A stretch of DNA of 64,000 bases from Mucilaginibacter_A sp965201005 (GCF_965201005.1 NZ_OZ241747.1:3472001-3536000); one strand, 5' to 3'; positions 42,630 to 51,956 are shown, numbered from the stretch's first letter. Numbers and translations are program-made. The notes: generated by a model not told the origin, from the letters alone.

Positions 42630-43907
42630 TTAATTATCTGCAATCCAACCCTGCGGATTTTGCGGCACTAAATTTTTCCATAATTCAAAATGTACTTGCG
42701 GTTCTCCGCTTTCCGGGTCAATGCCCGCAGATCCGATTGTTTGCTTCAAACTCACTTTTTGCCCGGGCGAAACACTAACCGATTTTAAATAAACATAAGC
42801 CGTAAAGTAAGTGCCGTGTTTTATTACAACTAAATAGGAGCCTTCTAAGTTTTGCACTTTACTAACCTCACCAGAAAATACTGCTCTAACGGCGGCACCT
42901 TCTGTAGTTTTAATGTCTATACCGGTGTTGTCAGTTTTGATTCCCTGGATATAATTTATACCAAATCTTCCAACAATCGCGCCATTTGCAACCGGCCAGG
43001 GCAGTCTTCCGCGATTTCCCAAAAAATCATTTGATAATTTGGCCGATTCTGGTGTGGCAGACAACACTTCTGTAGCTTTTGAAACGGGTTTTGCTTCGGC
43101 AACCGGTTTGTTTTCTGCCTTTGCTTTGGCTGCTGCGCTTGCCGCAGCTATTCGGGCGGCAGCTTCTTCTTTTCTCCGCGCTTCCGCAATTTCCCTGCGG
43201 ATAGCCGAACTGATAGACTTTTTGATCTGGCTTAGCAACCGGTTTTGCTGTGCCATGGCTTTTTTAGTCCGCTTTTCCTCTTTGCTCAAATTGGTCACAA
43301 CCTGCGCCTGATTATCTTTTTCTTTACCTAATTTTTCTTTCTCTTTTTCCTGATCGATTAAAATGCCGTGTTTCTCTTTTTTATCATGGTCCAACGCAAC
43401 TATTTTTACATGCAAATCTTTTTGTGTGCCCTCAATATAACCGGCCTGCCGTTGCCGATACTGTGCAAATTGTTGCATGTATTTTAATCTTTTATACGCC
43501 TGGTTGAAATCATTTGCCGCAAAAATGAACATTAGCTTGTTATAAGCACTCTGATTACGGAAAGCAAAAAGCACCATCGTGGCATATTCTTTTTTAAGCT
43601 GATCCAACTGTGATTGTAAACTACGTACGTTGTTGCTGTTGGCAGAGATTTGATGATCCAGCAACTTAATTTCAGAATTCGCCGTTTTGATTTTATCTTC
43701 CCGCAAATCAATTTGCGCCTTCAGCAAACTCAACTGCTTCAGCGAAGTTCTTTTATCATGCGAAATTTTGGAATATTCATCGTTCAGCTTGTCCAGTTCT
43801 TCGGTAATCCGATCACGTCTGCGCTTCAGCTCGGCACTGCTTTGGGCAAATGCGTGTATTGAAAACCCTACAAAAAACAAAAACAGAAAAGCTTTTTTTA
43901 CCATCAT
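42630..43907 (-). CDS. EnvC-like murein hydrolase activator (coiled coil plus degenerate LytM domain)
   Basis: A 425-residue secreted protein (signal ending near IHAFAQ). Residues ~25-260 form long coiled coils with many charged heptads. An Ala/Lys/Glu linker follows, then a C-terminal M23/LytM domain (~305-425). The active-site motifs are altered: the zinc-binding HxGxD motif reads NTGID, the usual YAHL segment reads YVYL, and HxHFE reads QVHFE. This matches EnvC-type activators of amidases rather than an active endopeptidase. It controls cell separation in Proteobacteria; here that is inferred. It is co-directional with DUF4292 (15-base gap) and the tatA genes. Confidence 0.88.
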   Translation of the reverse strand: MMVKKAFLFLFFVGFSIHAFAQSSAELKRRRDRITEELDKLNDEYSKISHDKRTSLKQLSLLKAQIDLREDKIKTANSEIKLLDHQISANSNNVRSLQSQLDQLKKEYATMVLFAFRNQSAYNKLMFIFAANDFNQAYKRLKYMQQFAQYRQRQAGYIEGTQKDLHVKIVALDHDKKEKHGILIDQEKEKEKLGKEKDNQAQVVTNLSKEEKRTKKAMAQQNRLLSQIKKSISSAIRREIAEARRKEEAAARIAAASAAAKAKAENKPVAEAKPVSKATEVLSATPESAKLSNDFLGNRGRLPWPVANGAIVGRFGINYIQGIKTDNTGIDIKTTEGAAVRAVFSGEVSKVQNLEGSYLVVIKHGTYFTAYVYLKSVSVSPGQKVSLKQTIGSAGIDPESGEPQVHFELWKNLVPQNPQGWIADN

Positions 43908-43922
43908 TTTTTTAGGCTGATT

Positions 43923-44729
43923 TTAATTTATCAGTGTATAACCTTTTGGTTCATTAAACGGCACGTCCAGTTGCTGATCAAATTCGGTTTTGATATAATG
44001 TAAATCCGCTTTGATACCGTTTTGCCCCGAAACCGAATTGATCCCGATTACCGAAGGCAAAATACGGCCTTCAGCCTGAATAAAACTACTGTTGTTTACA
44101 TCCAGTTTTTGCGCAGCTTTTTGGTTGTAAAGTTTAAGGTTGATCACTTTTAAACCCGGACTCAGTGTGGTTTGATAATTCAACTCGTTCAAAATGCCTG
44201 ATAAAATGGTATTTGTTCCGTTAAAAGTGAGGTTAGCTTCCGCAGAAATAAACTCCGGCACGGCATTTCCAACCACAATAGATTCTACCGTTTTATAATT
44301 TATCTGCCGGCCGGTATATTGGTAAACGTAGCTGAACGGTTTTTTCAGATAAACACTTTGCAGCTTGTTGATGATTTTGATGCTGTCCGGCGTAATCACC
44401 GCACGTGCCACTTCGATACCGGCAATTGCAGTGATGGAAACCCAAATTTGTTTGTTTTTCTGGATGCGGATGTTCATCATTACATCATATCCTTTGCCGT
44501 CAATTTCCAAATGTGTACGCGCTTTGCCAAAAAAGGTGTTGAAATTAATTTGCTGGGCTTGTATCAACTTAATCTTCTCCGTTTTACTATTGTCCGTTTT
44601 TGCAAATGAAGAATCTGCCGCAGCAGCAAGCGGTTTATTAACCGAAACCAACTGCTTTTTAGCCCTGCAGCCAACTATCAAAAGTAAGATCGAAACAGCA
44701 ATTATTTTATTCTGAATACTTCTTTTCAT
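43923..44729 (-). CDS. DUF4292 lipoprotein
   Basis: A 268-residue Bacteroidota-specific lipoprotein. The signal MKRSIQNKIIAVSILLLIVG ends at the lipobox cysteine in VGCRAKK. The body is beta-rich with the DUF4292 pattern (FGKARTHLEIDGKGYDVMMN, IQKNKQIWVSITAIAGIEVARAVITPDSIKI broken here by position), recalling LolA/LolB-like outer-membrane lipoprotein folds, which is inference. It overlaps the end of the TPR gene by 23 bases, so the two are translationally linked. Confidence 0.82.
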   Translation of the reverse strand: MKRSIQNKIIAVSILLLIVGCRAKKQLVSVNKPLAAAADSSFAKTDNSKTEKIKLIQAQQINFNTFFGKARTHLEIDGKGYDVMMNIRIQKNKQIWVSITAIAGIEVARAVITPDSIKIINKLQSVYLKKPFSYVYQYTGRQINYKTVESIVVGNAVPEFISAEANLTFNGTNTILSGILNELNYQTTLSPGLKVINLKLYNQKAAQKLDVNNSSFIQAEGRILPSVIGINSVSGQNGIKADLHYIKTEFDQQLDVPFNEPKGYTLIN

Positions 44730-46446
44730 TGATCTTTTTATCTAAAACAGCCGAATTACTGCCAAGCTTTTTAGCTGTTTTCCAGTATTTTACGGCGTTT
44801 TCAATATCGTTTAAAAAATATAAAACATCGCCGTAATGCTCATTCAGGCCCGCACTTTTTGCATTATGTTTGATGGCTTTTTCCATCCAGGTTTTGGCTT
44901 CGGCATATTTTTTTTGCCTGAACAAAACCCAGGCAAAAGTATCTTCAAAAGAAGCATTGTCTGGCTGAAGTTCATTGCTCCGGCGGGACATTTGCGCGGC
45001 CTGATCCAGTTTTTCTTCTCTTAACGACAAATAATACGCATAATTATTCAGCGTGTAAGCATTGTCGGGATTATTACTTAATGATTTATCGTAAGCCGCA
45101 TCCGATTGCGCATTGTCTTTCTGCTGATGATAATTATCGCCCAGCGAAGCATAAATCTGGCTCAGCAATCCCTTATCTGATGACCCCAGCGAAGCAGCGT
45201 TTTTTAAATACGGCAATGCTTCTTTTATCATACTTTTTTGCGAATACGCCACACCAACCAGATAATTGGCCATGGCCTGATTTGGGAAAAGCGACAAAGC
45301 TTCCTGTCCGTCTTTTATAGCCTGATCAAACTGGTTCTGGCCCATTTCCAGCCGGACAATCTGCTCCCAAACCGCATAAGTCTGATCGTTCAAAGCCAAA
45401 GATTTTCGATAAACCGGAATTGCCTGCTGATAAGATTCGTTCTGCACCAGCATATCGCCATATAAATTTAAAGCGCGGGCATCATCTGTATGCGTTTCTG
45501 CAATAATTTTACTCAATTCCAAAGCACTTTTTTTTGCTTCCGGATCAGGGAATTTTGGAAAATAACCCGCAACAATCCGCAGCTTTTCATCAATTTTTAA
45601 TGATGGATAAGCGAATGCTGTTTTTAGCTGGTCAAAACAGGCGGCATAATTTTTCTGATCGCGGTAAACATCGGCCAAAGCCAAATGGACCAGCGCATTG
45701 TCCGGAACATTTTTTTGTGCCGATTCCAGCGTTTTTAAAGCTTTGTCATTTTGATTGCTGGAAGTATACAACTCGCTCAGTTGCAGATATGAACGGATTT
45801 CCTGCGGGTTTTCCTGTATCAAATCCTGCAAATTTTTCACGGCCAAATCCGGTTTGCCTTGTTTCAGGTAGATTTTTTGCCGGTTAAAAGCAGTTGCTTC
45901 GTTTTTCCCGATCTTATCTTCCAGCTGATCGTAAACCGCCAAAGCCTCGTCATATTTTTTTTCGAGCACCAAAGCACGCGCCTGATCGGTGTAATAATCA
46001 GGTTTTTCGGGGTTAATGCGGATCAGTTCTTTAAACACATTTTCCAGCTTTGGGAGGTCATTGATCTTCTCATAATTTGCTGCCAAAGCACTCCAATACC
46101 ACTCATTGTCCGGGTTTACGGTCACTGCTTTTTCCAGCAAAACCCGTGCATCGTCATCCTTTTTTTCACTGGTGCGTATTCTGGCCAGCTCATACATTCC
46201 CGCATCATTTGCCGGGTCAATTTCCAAAACCTGCGCAAAAAGTGTGGCCGCTGCAGCTGCGTTTTCCATCGTTTTTTCGCGAAGTGCCTGATAGAAAAGC
46301 TGGTTCATCACCACACTGTCGCGGCGGGAAAGCGGTTTGCCAACCACCATCACAATGCTGTTTTTATCGGTGTTTTTTTTGCTTTGTGCCGAAGAAATTA
46401 TCGGCAGCAAAACAATCAACCCAAAAATGAAATGACTTCTTTTCAT
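44707..46446 (-). CDS. TPR-repeat protein, exported
   Basis: A 579-residue protein with a signal peptide (MKRSHFIFGLIVLLPIISSA) and about ten tetratricopeptide repeats from residue ~55 to 560 (for example YELARIRTSEKKDDDARVLL, ANYLVGVAYSQKSMIKEALP, WVLFRQKKYAEAKTWMEKAI). Such periplasmic TPR proteins scaffold envelope machines. It is in the conserved dut-TPR-DUF4292-EnvC order. Motif units inside are 45215-45233 (MIKEALP), 45612-45629 and 46354-46372 (TDKNSI). Confidence 0.88.
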   Translation of the reverse strand: MKRSHFIFGLIVLLPIISSAQSKKNTDKNSIVMVVGKPLSRRDSVVMNQLFYQALREKTMENAAAAATLFAQVLEIDPANDAGMYELARIRTSEKKDDDARVLLEKAVTVNPDNEWYWSALAANYEKINDLPKLENVFKELIRINPEKPDYYTDQARALVLEKKYDEALAVYDQLEDKIGKNEATAFNRQKIYLKQGKPDLAVKNLQDLIQENPQEIRSYLQLSELYTSSNQNDKALKTLESAQKNVPDNALVHLALADVYRDQKNYAACFDQLKTAFAYPSLKIDEKLRIVAGYFPKFPDPEAKKSALELSKIIAETHTDDARALNLYGDMLVQNESYQQAIPVYRKSLALNDQTYAVWEQIVRLEMGQNQFDQAIKDGQEALSLFPNQAMANYLVGVAYSQKSMIKEALPYLKNAASLGSSDKGLLSQIYASLGDNYHQQKDNAQSDAAYDKSLSNNPDNAYTLNNYAYYLSLREEKLDQAAQMSRRSNELQPDNASFEDTFAWVLFRQKKYAEAKTWMEKAIKHNAKSAGLNEHYGDVLYFLNDIENAVKYWKTAKKLGSNSAVLDKKINEKKYSE

Positions 46447-46452
46447 GCTGAT

Positions 46453-46887
46453 TTATTGTACGCCGGTATGGCCGTAGCCGCCTGCACCCCGCAAAGTTTC
46501 ACCCAAAACCTGCACTTGTTCCCAGTCAATTTTTTCGTGTTTGGCAATCACCATCTGCGCAATCCGGTCGCCGTGATTGATGTTAAAATCCACCTCCGAA
46601 AAATTAATCAGCAATACTTTGATTTCGCCCCGATAATCCGCATCAATTGTTCCCGGCGAATTGACAATGCCAATACCATGTTTAAAAGCTAAACCGCTTC
46701 TCGGCCTGACCTGTGCTTCAAAACCGACCGGCAACTCTATGTGAATACCCGTTGGGACGAGCAAACGCTGCATGGGTTTCAACACCAAAGCTTCCTCCAG
46801 ATTGGCTTTCAAATCCATACCGGCAGCGTGTGCCGTTTCATAAGCAGGCAACGTGTTTTTTGAATGATTGATGATTTGAATGGTCAT
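46453..46887 (-). CDS. dut: Deoxyuridine 5'-triphosphate nucleotidohydrolase
   Basis: A 144-residue trimeric dUTPase converting dUTP to dUMP. All five motifs can be followed: AAGMDLKA, RPRSGLAFKHGI, NSPGTIDADYRGEIKVLLIN, GDRIAQMVI and the C-terminal GGYGHTG. Its ATG overlaps the flippase stop by 4 bases (ATGA), and the TPR gene follows after 6 bases. Confidence 0.97.
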   Translation of the reverse strand: MTIQIINHSKNTLPAYETAHAAGMDLKANLEEALVLKPMQRLLVPTGIHIELPVGFEAQVRPRSGLAFKHGIGIVNSPGTIDADYRGEIKVLLINFSEVDFNINHGDRIAQMVIAKHEKIDWEQVQVLGETLRGAGGYGHTGVQ

Positions 46888-48386
46888 TTTTTAAGTAATA
46901 AACGAAGCTCTTTACGTTCGGTGTATAAAGCTACCGCCGTAAATAAAATTAAGAACAAGTTACCGATTATCAAATTGCGGTGGAAAACGGTGAACGATAA
47001 ATAAACAATTACCACTGCTGCAACTAAATAAGCCACATTTTTTTTAAGCTGATACGGGATCGGATAATTTTTTTGTCCGAGGATATACGATAAAATCATC
47101 ATCGTGGCATAAGCCAGCAGTGAAATCCAAGCGGAAGCCATATAACTGTATTTCGGGATAAAAAGCAGGTTCAAAATGATAGTTAAAATTGCGCCAACGC
47201 CGGAAATATATAAGCCGTATTTGGTTTGATCGGAAAGTTTGTACCAGATCGAAAGGTTCATATAGATGCCCAAACTTACGTATCCAAACAAAAGTATCGG
47301 CACAACTTGCAAACCCGACCAGTACAGTTTTTGTAATCCGGGTGTGCCGCCGCGGACGAAATATTTTAGCAATTCTACATTTGCAGTCAACGCAACGGCG
47401 ATCAGCGATACTACAATTATAAAATAAGTCATGATCCTGGCGTAAGTTTCGCCTGCGTTTTTGTTTTTGGAATGACTGAAAAAAAAAGGTTCTGCACCGA
47501 GCCGGAAAGCCTGGACAAACAAACTTAAAAACAGTGCAATTTTGGCACAAGCACCATAAATCCCAACTTCTGTGGTGCTGATATTAGCGGGCAGAAGCTT
47601 GTCCAGCATAATCTTATCTAGGTTTTCATTAATGATGAATGATATATTAGCGATCAATATCGGCCAGCTGTACAGCAGCATTTCACCAAAAACGGTAAAA
47701 TCAAACTTCAATTTCAGTTTTGATATTTCCGGCATCAATAAAAGCAACGTAAGCAAGCTGGCCATCAGATTTGCCAAAAAAACGTATCCGACCCAAAGAT
47801 GCCTGTACCAGCCGGAAATCCATCCTGCACCAAAAAGATGATGCGCAATAATAAACGGGGCACCAAAAAGAAAGAAAATATTGAGACCAAAAACAAAAAT
47901 GATGTTGATAAATTTTATGAGCGAGTAGCGCATCGGTTTCCCGTCTGCACGCACTTTTGCAAACGGAATAACGCAAAGCGCGTCCGTAACTAAGATAAAA
48001 ATAAAGCATCGGACATAAAAAATATAATCGCCAGTATCTGTAGCGGCACTGCCTTTTAGCCAAACGGCAATGTCTTCAACAAAAAAAATAGTGGACAAAA
48101 CAAACAGAAGAGCTATAAAAGCTACTGCAATAAAGGCGTTGTTGTAAATTTTTTCTTTATCGTTTTCGTGTTTGCTGAGGTAGCGGAAAAAAGTGGTCTC
48201 CATGCCAAAAGACAAGATCGCGCCGAGTAAAGAGGCCCAACTGTACAGCGTTGTAAAAATCCCGTAAACTTTTACCGATAATGCGTGGACTAATATTGGG
48301 GTGAGCAAAAAATACAGCGATCGGGAAAAGATCGTACTTAACCCGTAAACAGCCGTTTGGCCAGCAAATTTTTTTATCGTCGACAA
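46884..48386 (-). CDS. Wzx/MATE-type polysaccharide flippase-like membrane protein
   Basis: A 500-residue integral membrane protein with about 14 hydrophobic helices. The start MSTIKKFAGQTAVYGLSTIF is characteristic of Bacteroidota oligosaccharide flippases of the MVF/polysaccharide export superfamily, which move lipid-linked sugars across the inner membrane. The initiator is TTG 48386. No glycosyltransferases are nearby, so the substrate is open. It is the first gene of the tight flippase-dut-TPR-DUF4292-EnvC-tatA run. Confidence 0.88.
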   Translation of the reverse strand: MSTIKKFAGQTAVYGLSTIFSRSLYFLLTPILVHALSVKVYGIFTTLYSWASLLGAILSFGMETTFFRYLSKHENDKEKIYNNAFIAVAFIALLFVLSTIFFVEDIAVWLKGSAATDTGDYIFYVRCFIFILVTDALCVIPFAKVRADGKPMRYSLIKFINIIFVFGLNIFFLFGAPFIIAHHLFGAGWISGWYRHLWVGYVFLANLMASLLTLLLLMPEISKLKLKFDFTVFGEMLLYSWPILIANISFIINENLDKIMLDKLLPANISTTEVGIYGACAKIALFLSLFVQAFRLGAEPFFFSHSKNKNAGETYARIMTYFIIVVSLIAVALTANVELLKYFVRGGTPGLQKLYWSGLQVVPILLFGYVSLGIYMNLSIWYKLSDQTKYGLYISGVGAILTIILNLLFIPKYSYMASAWISLLAYATMMILSYILGQKNYPIPYQLKKNVAYLVAAVVIVYLSFTVFHRNLIIGNLFLILFTAVALYTERKELRLLLKK

Positions 48387-48429
48387 GTTTTGAAGGTTGA
48401 TTTACGCTGAACAGATTGTTACGAACCCG

Positions 48430-48717
48430 TTACAGCAAATTCTTTTTTACGGCTTCAAAATTACGATAGTTTTTCATTTGGCCTTCGCTGCTTTGCACGT
48501 GCTCTACGCGGGCGCGGTCTGGCCCTTCGCGGCACCAGTCCAAAAATTCGTTCAGTGCAAAATCATCGCCTTCTGCTTCTGCATAAACAGAACCGTCGTT
48601 TTCATTGCGGATAAAACCTTTAATACCCAACTGATCGGCCACGGCTTTGGTACTTTGGCGGTAAAAAACGCCCTGCACTTTGCCCGTAACTTTGATGTTG
48701 AAATGCTTTCTGACCAT
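48430..48717 (-). CDS. acyP: Acylphosphatase
   Basis: A 95-residue acylphosphatase. VTGKVQGVFYRQSTKAVADQ carries the catalytic Arg, and GFIRNENDGSVYAEAEG the catalytic Asn. It hydrolyses carboxyl-phosphate bonds such as acetyl phosphate. The start codon lies within an A motif unit (48715-48732; on the coding strand TAAAAGAAGCATG), so the repeat also forms the purine-rich region just before the ATG. Confidence 0.94.
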   Translation of the reverse strand: MVRKHFNIKVTGKVQGVFYRQSTKAVADQLGIKGFIRNENDGSVYAEAEGDDFALNEFLDWCREGPDRARVEHVQSSEGQMKNYRNFEAVKKNLL

Positions 48718-48803
48718 GCTTCTTTTATCGGTAAAAAATCAGTGCCTGTTTAAATTTTATCACAATTATTTCCCATGCTTCTTTTATCACCTAAAAACAG
48801 GGA
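48715..48803. repeat. Two direct A units upstream of acyP
   Basis: CATGCTTCTTTTATCGGT at 48715-48732 and CATGCTTCTTTTATCACC at 48774-48791, same orientation, 59 bases apart. The second extends with TAAAAACAGGG. The rest of 48804-48869 is AT-rich without a gene. Confidence 0.75.
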
Positions 48804-48869
48804 TTTTCATGATATTTTTTTCGATATGAATTTAAACATGCCCTCAGCCGCAAAGAAAAAATTTTTTGT

Positions 48870-50060
48870 TTAGATGAGCTTGCGGACTTTTGTTTCCGGA
48901 GTGATTTTTAATCTGTTTAAACCGGTAAGCAGGTTCAAACCCGGTGTTTTGCCAACTTCGATTGAACCTTTTTCATCTTCGATACCTAAAAACCTGGCCC
49001 CGTTTAGTGTTGCCCATTCCACCAAACATTCCAGCGAAATATCCGGAAAATGTTGTTGTAAAACCTGCATTTCTTTCAGGATAGATAGGCCTGTGTTAGA
49101 AGCCAGACTGTCCGTCCCTAACGTAATATTGAAGCCGTGATTTGTAAAAATATTCACTTTTGGCAATGCATTTTCGATGTACAGATTGGCTTCCGGGCAA
49201 AAACACCAGTTTATTTTTTTATCAAAACGACGCGTAAAATACACATCTTTCATGCTTGTAAATGTATTATGCACCATCAGCACGTTTTGGCGGTTGCTTA
49301 AAAGCGGAACGATGGACTGTAACGAATTGCGCGCCTGTGGTTTAAAAAAACCAATATCCAAACCCAATCCGTTGTAAAATTCCGGGAAATCGCCTTGTTT
49401 GTAACGGTATAACTTGTTTTCCTCGTCGGATTCCTGGTTGTGGATGGATAAAATTGAATTGTTTTTCTCGGCTTCTTTTATAATCAGCTTAAATAATTCT
49501 TTAGAAACCGAATACGGCGCGTGTGGCGTAATACTGGCGGCCATCGGTATAAACTGGTCCCGCACCAAAATTGCCTGGCTAAAAACAGCATCGGCATTTT
49601 TTGGGTCGAAGCCAAAAACCTCCACAAAATTGTGGTAATACAGTTTGCTTTTGATTTTAACGGAAGCCGTGACGGCACTGTTGGCAATATCGCCAACGGC
49701 CACAATGCCGTTTTGCCACATTTCCTCGTCGGCTTGTGCGGCTGCCTCCAGCACTTCGCCATCGTCTGCTTTGCGGTGTTGCTGCACGTTTTTGATAAAG
49801 GCAATCAAACCTTCGCCGACCGGGATTTTCCCCTTTAAATGAGAAAGTTCCAGATGACAGTGTGTGTTGATAAAGCCCGGACAAATAACGCCGCTCAGCT
49901 TTTCGGAAGCAAGATCATTAAAAGCATTTGCTTCTTTTAAAGGGGTTTTTTCCGGATCGATCACTTTTAGGATTTTCCCGTTGTTATCAACAACAATGCT
50001 CCCGTTTTTAATCGGTTCGGCCTGGGAAGTAAAGATGTAATCGGCTGTGAATTTTTTCAT
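48870..50060 (-). CDS. Amidohydrolase-superfamily deaminase-like enzyme (aminodeoxyfutalosine deaminase-like)
   Basis: A 396-residue metal-dependent amidohydrolase starting at ATG 50060 (MKKFTADYIFTSQAEPIKNG); the frame runs on into the rlmN promoter but that part lacks family character. The metal ligands are visible: NTHCHLELSHL (HxH), ITPHAPYSVS, SIHNQESDEE and LGTDSLASN (Asp). The sequence tone (THCHLELS..., LGTDSLASN...) resembles the cytosine deaminase/TRZ group that includes MqnX of the futalosine menaquinone pathway. No other mqn gene is present, so the substrate is not assigned. A B unit at 49577-49594 is read as ADAVFSQ. Confidence 0.75.
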   Translation of the reverse strand: MKKFTADYIFTSQAEPIKNGSIVVDNNGKILKVIDPEKTPLKEANAFNDLASEKLSGVICPGFINTHCHLELSHLKGKIPVGEGLIAFIKNVQQHRKADDGEVLEAAAQADEEMWQNGIVAVGDIANSAVTASVKIKSKLYYHNFVEVFGFDPKNADAVFSQAILVRDQFIPMAASITPHAPYSVSKELFKLIIKEAEKNNSILSIHNQESDEENKLYRYKQGDFPEFYNGLGLDIGFFKPQARNSLQSIVPLLSNRQNVLMVHNTFTSMKDVYFTRRFDKKINWCFCPEANLYIENALPKVNIFTNHGFNITLGTDSLASNTGLSILKEMQVLQQHFPDISLECLVEWATLNGARFLGIEDEKGSIEVGKTPGLNLLTGLNRLKITPETKVRKLI

Positions 50061-50160
50061 TTGGCAATTTTCGGCATGATAATCAATTGAAAGCCTGTTG
50101 CTTCGTTCCTTATTATTACGTAAAAAAACCAAAAAGCGAACAGTACTTCTTTTATAGTCG

Positions 50161-50168
50161 TATTTTTG
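50161..50168 (+). promoter_or_regulatory. Candidate -7 box for rlmN
   Basis: TATTTTTG fits TAnnTTTG and ends 4 bases before the GTG start, implying a very short or absent 5' leader. A variant A unit (CAGTACTTCTTTTATAG) occupies 50141-50157, just upstream. Confidence 0.35.
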
Positions 50169-50172
50169 TAAA

Positions 50173-51222
50173 GTGATAGCTACAGATGAAAAAATCGATA
50201 TCCGGGGTTTAACGCTTGTGGGGCTTGAAAAATATTTTTCGGAAATAGGCGAAAAAAGTTTTCGTGCCAAACAGGTTTATTCCTGGCTGTGGGTGAAATC
50301 AGCAACCGATTTCGACCAAATGAGCAATCTTTCCAAAGATCTCCGTATCAAATTAAACGGGCTTTTCACTATAAATGCAGTAAAAGTACATACTTCGCAG
50401 TTTAGTAACGACAGAACGATAAAAAATTCTTTTAAGCTGTACGACAATCACTTAATTGAAGGCGTTTTGATCCCGGCCCCAGAACGGATGACGGCCTGCG
50501 TTTCTTCACAAGTTGGCTGCAGTTTGACCTGTAAATTTTGCGCCACAGGTTATATGGAGCGCAAAAGAAACCTTAATCCTGATGAAATTTATGACCAGGT
50601 AGTGCTGCTTGATCAGCAATCCAGACTCAATTACAATCACCCGCTCACCAACATTGTGTATATGGGCATGGGCGAACCGCTGCTGAATTACGCCAATGTA
50701 ATGAAATCAATCGAGCGGATTACAGCCGAAGACGGTCTAAATATGGCAGCCAAACGGATTACGGTTTCTACCGCCGGCATCGCCAAAATGATCAAAAAAC
50801 TGGGCGATGACAACGTAAAATTCAACTTGGCACTTTCGCTGCACGCTGCAAATGATGTGAAACGGAACGAAATTATGCCGATCAATGAGCAAAATTCCTT
50901 AAAAGCTTTGGCTGAGGCTTTGAAATATTATTATTCTAAAACCAAAAACCCGGTTACCTACGAATACATTTTGTTTGATAATTTTAATGATGAACTGGAA
51001 GATGCCGCCGAACTGGCCGCTTTTTGCAAACTTTTGCCTTGTAAAGTAAATATCATTGAATATAACCCGATTTCTTTTGCGGATTTTGTAAACACCAAAG
51101 AAGCGAAAACGGATGCTTTTGCATCATACTTAAAACGTCAGGGAATCAACGTAAATATCCGCAGAAGCAGAGGAAAAGATATTGATGCGGCTTGTGGCCA
51201 GCTGGCCGTTAAACAGCAATAA
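50173..51222 (+). CDS. rlmN: Dual-specificity 23S rRNA/tRNA A2503/A37 methyltransferase RlmN
   Basis: A 349-residue radical-SAM enzyme that methylates C2 of A2503 in 23S rRNA and A37 of some tRNAs. The iron-sulfur motif CxxxCxxC is in VGCSLTCKFCATGYMERKR. The N-terminal FSEIGEKSFRAKQVYSWLW, GMGEPLLNYANVM and the C-terminal CGQLAVKQQ with its catalytic cysteine (AACGQL) are typical. Cys355-type residues that act as the methyl carrier appear conserved (AACGQ). The start is GTG 50173; no in-frame ATG fits upstream or nearby. It is divergent from the amidohydrolase. Confidence 0.96.
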   Translation: MIATDEKIDIRGLTLVGLEKYFSEIGEKSFRAKQVYSWLWVKSATDFDQMSNLSKDLRIKLNGLFTINAVKVHTSQFSNDRTIKNSFKLYDNHLIEGVLIPAPERMTACVSSQVGCSLTCKFCATGYMERKRNLNPDEIYDQVVLLDQQSRLNYNHPLTNIVYMGMGEPLLNYANVMKSIERITAEDGLNMAAKRITVSTAGIAKMIKKLGDDNVKFNLALSLHAANDVKRNEIMPINEQNSLKALAEALKYYYSKTKNPVTYEYILFDNFNDELEDAAELAAFCKLLPCKVNIIEYNPISFADFVNTKEAKTDAFASYLKRQGINVNIRRSRGKDIDAACGQLAVKQQ

Positions 51223-51229
51223 TTTTTCT

Positions 51230-51256
51230 ATTTTAGGGCGATAAAAACAGTATCGG
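51230..51256. repeat. Dispersed motif, form B, before comF
   Basis: ATTTTAGGGCGATAAAAACA followed by GTATCG, a right-oriented B unit that fills the 35-base rlmN-comF spacer and ends just before the comF ATG at 51258. Confidence 0.7.
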
Positions 51257-51257
51257 G

Positions 51258-51956
51258 ATGAATTTACGCCACACCTATTTTGCTGATTTTGTTGCGCTGG
51301 TTTTCCCGGAATTGTGCCAGGCCTGCACCAAAAGTTTGTACCGCAACGAAGAAGTTATTTGTACCGATTGCCTGTACAAGCTGCCTTTTACCAATTTTCA
51401 CTTACAGGCTGATAACGTTGCGGCGCAAAGTTTTTGGGGGCGCGTGCCTTTGGAAGCTGTTTCGGCAATGTTGTATTTTAGCAAAGGCAGCCGTGTGCAA
51501 AACTTACTGCATCAGCTTAAATATAAAAACCGACCGGAAGTTGGCATTTATTTAGGTAAAATGGCCGCAAAAAGGTTGCTTGAAAATCCGGTTTTTGCTT
51601 CCGCGAACATGATTATTCCCGTTCCGCTGCATCCTCAAAAACAATTGAAAAGAGGTTATAATCAGAGTTTGTGTTTTGCAGAAGGATTAGCGCAAAAAAT
51701 GCTGGTTCCGATAGAAAACCAAAACCTGCTTAAAATAACGAGTACCGAAAGCCAGACGAAAAAATCCAGGATTTCCCGTTATGAAAACATGAAAGAAGTT
51801 TTCTGGCTGAAAAATCCGGACCCACTCACCGGGAAACACATTTTGCTGGTGGATGATATCCTGACAACCGGCGCAACTTTGGAGGCTTGCTGTAATGTTT
51901 TACGGCAAGTTCCGGGCGTAAAAATCAGTATTGCAACCATTGCTGTAGCAGACTGA
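51258..51956 (+). CDS. comF: ComF-family phosphoribosyltransferase-like protein
   Basis: A 232-residue ComF homologue. The N-terminal zinc-ribbon-like part has Cys pairs (CQACTKSLYRNEEVICTDC), and the PRTase domain ends with the PRPP loop ILLVDDILTTGATLEACC. In competent bacteria ComF is required for DNA uptake and transformation; many non-competent genomes also keep it, so on its own it is weak evidence of competence. Its stop TGA (51954-51956) lies inside a 54-bp perfect palindrome made of two B motif units, which is notable given the uptake-sequence hypothesis. Confidence 0.9.
   Translation: MNLRHTYFADFVALVFPELCQACTKSLYRNEEVICTDCLYKLPFTNFHLQADNVAAQSFWGRVPLEAVSAMLYFSKGSRVQNLLHQLKYKNRPEVGIYLGKMAAKRLLENPVFASANMIIPVPLHPQKQLKRGYNQSLCFAEGLAQKMLVPIENQNLLKITSTESQTKKSRISRYENMKEVFWLKNPDPLTGKHILLVDDILTTGATLEACCNVLRQVPGVKISIATIAVAD

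Noticed and set aside
44836..46692. Several long open frames antisense to the TPR and dut genes, including one of 277 codons.
   Set aside because: They are mirror frames of well-supported genes, with odd composition, no recognisable domain and no start context.
50061..50270. A longer amidohydrolase starting at 50270 inside rlmN.
   Set aside because: The extra 70 residues are antisense to the rlmN start and promoter and have no family resemblance; ATG 50060 gives the expected N-terminus.
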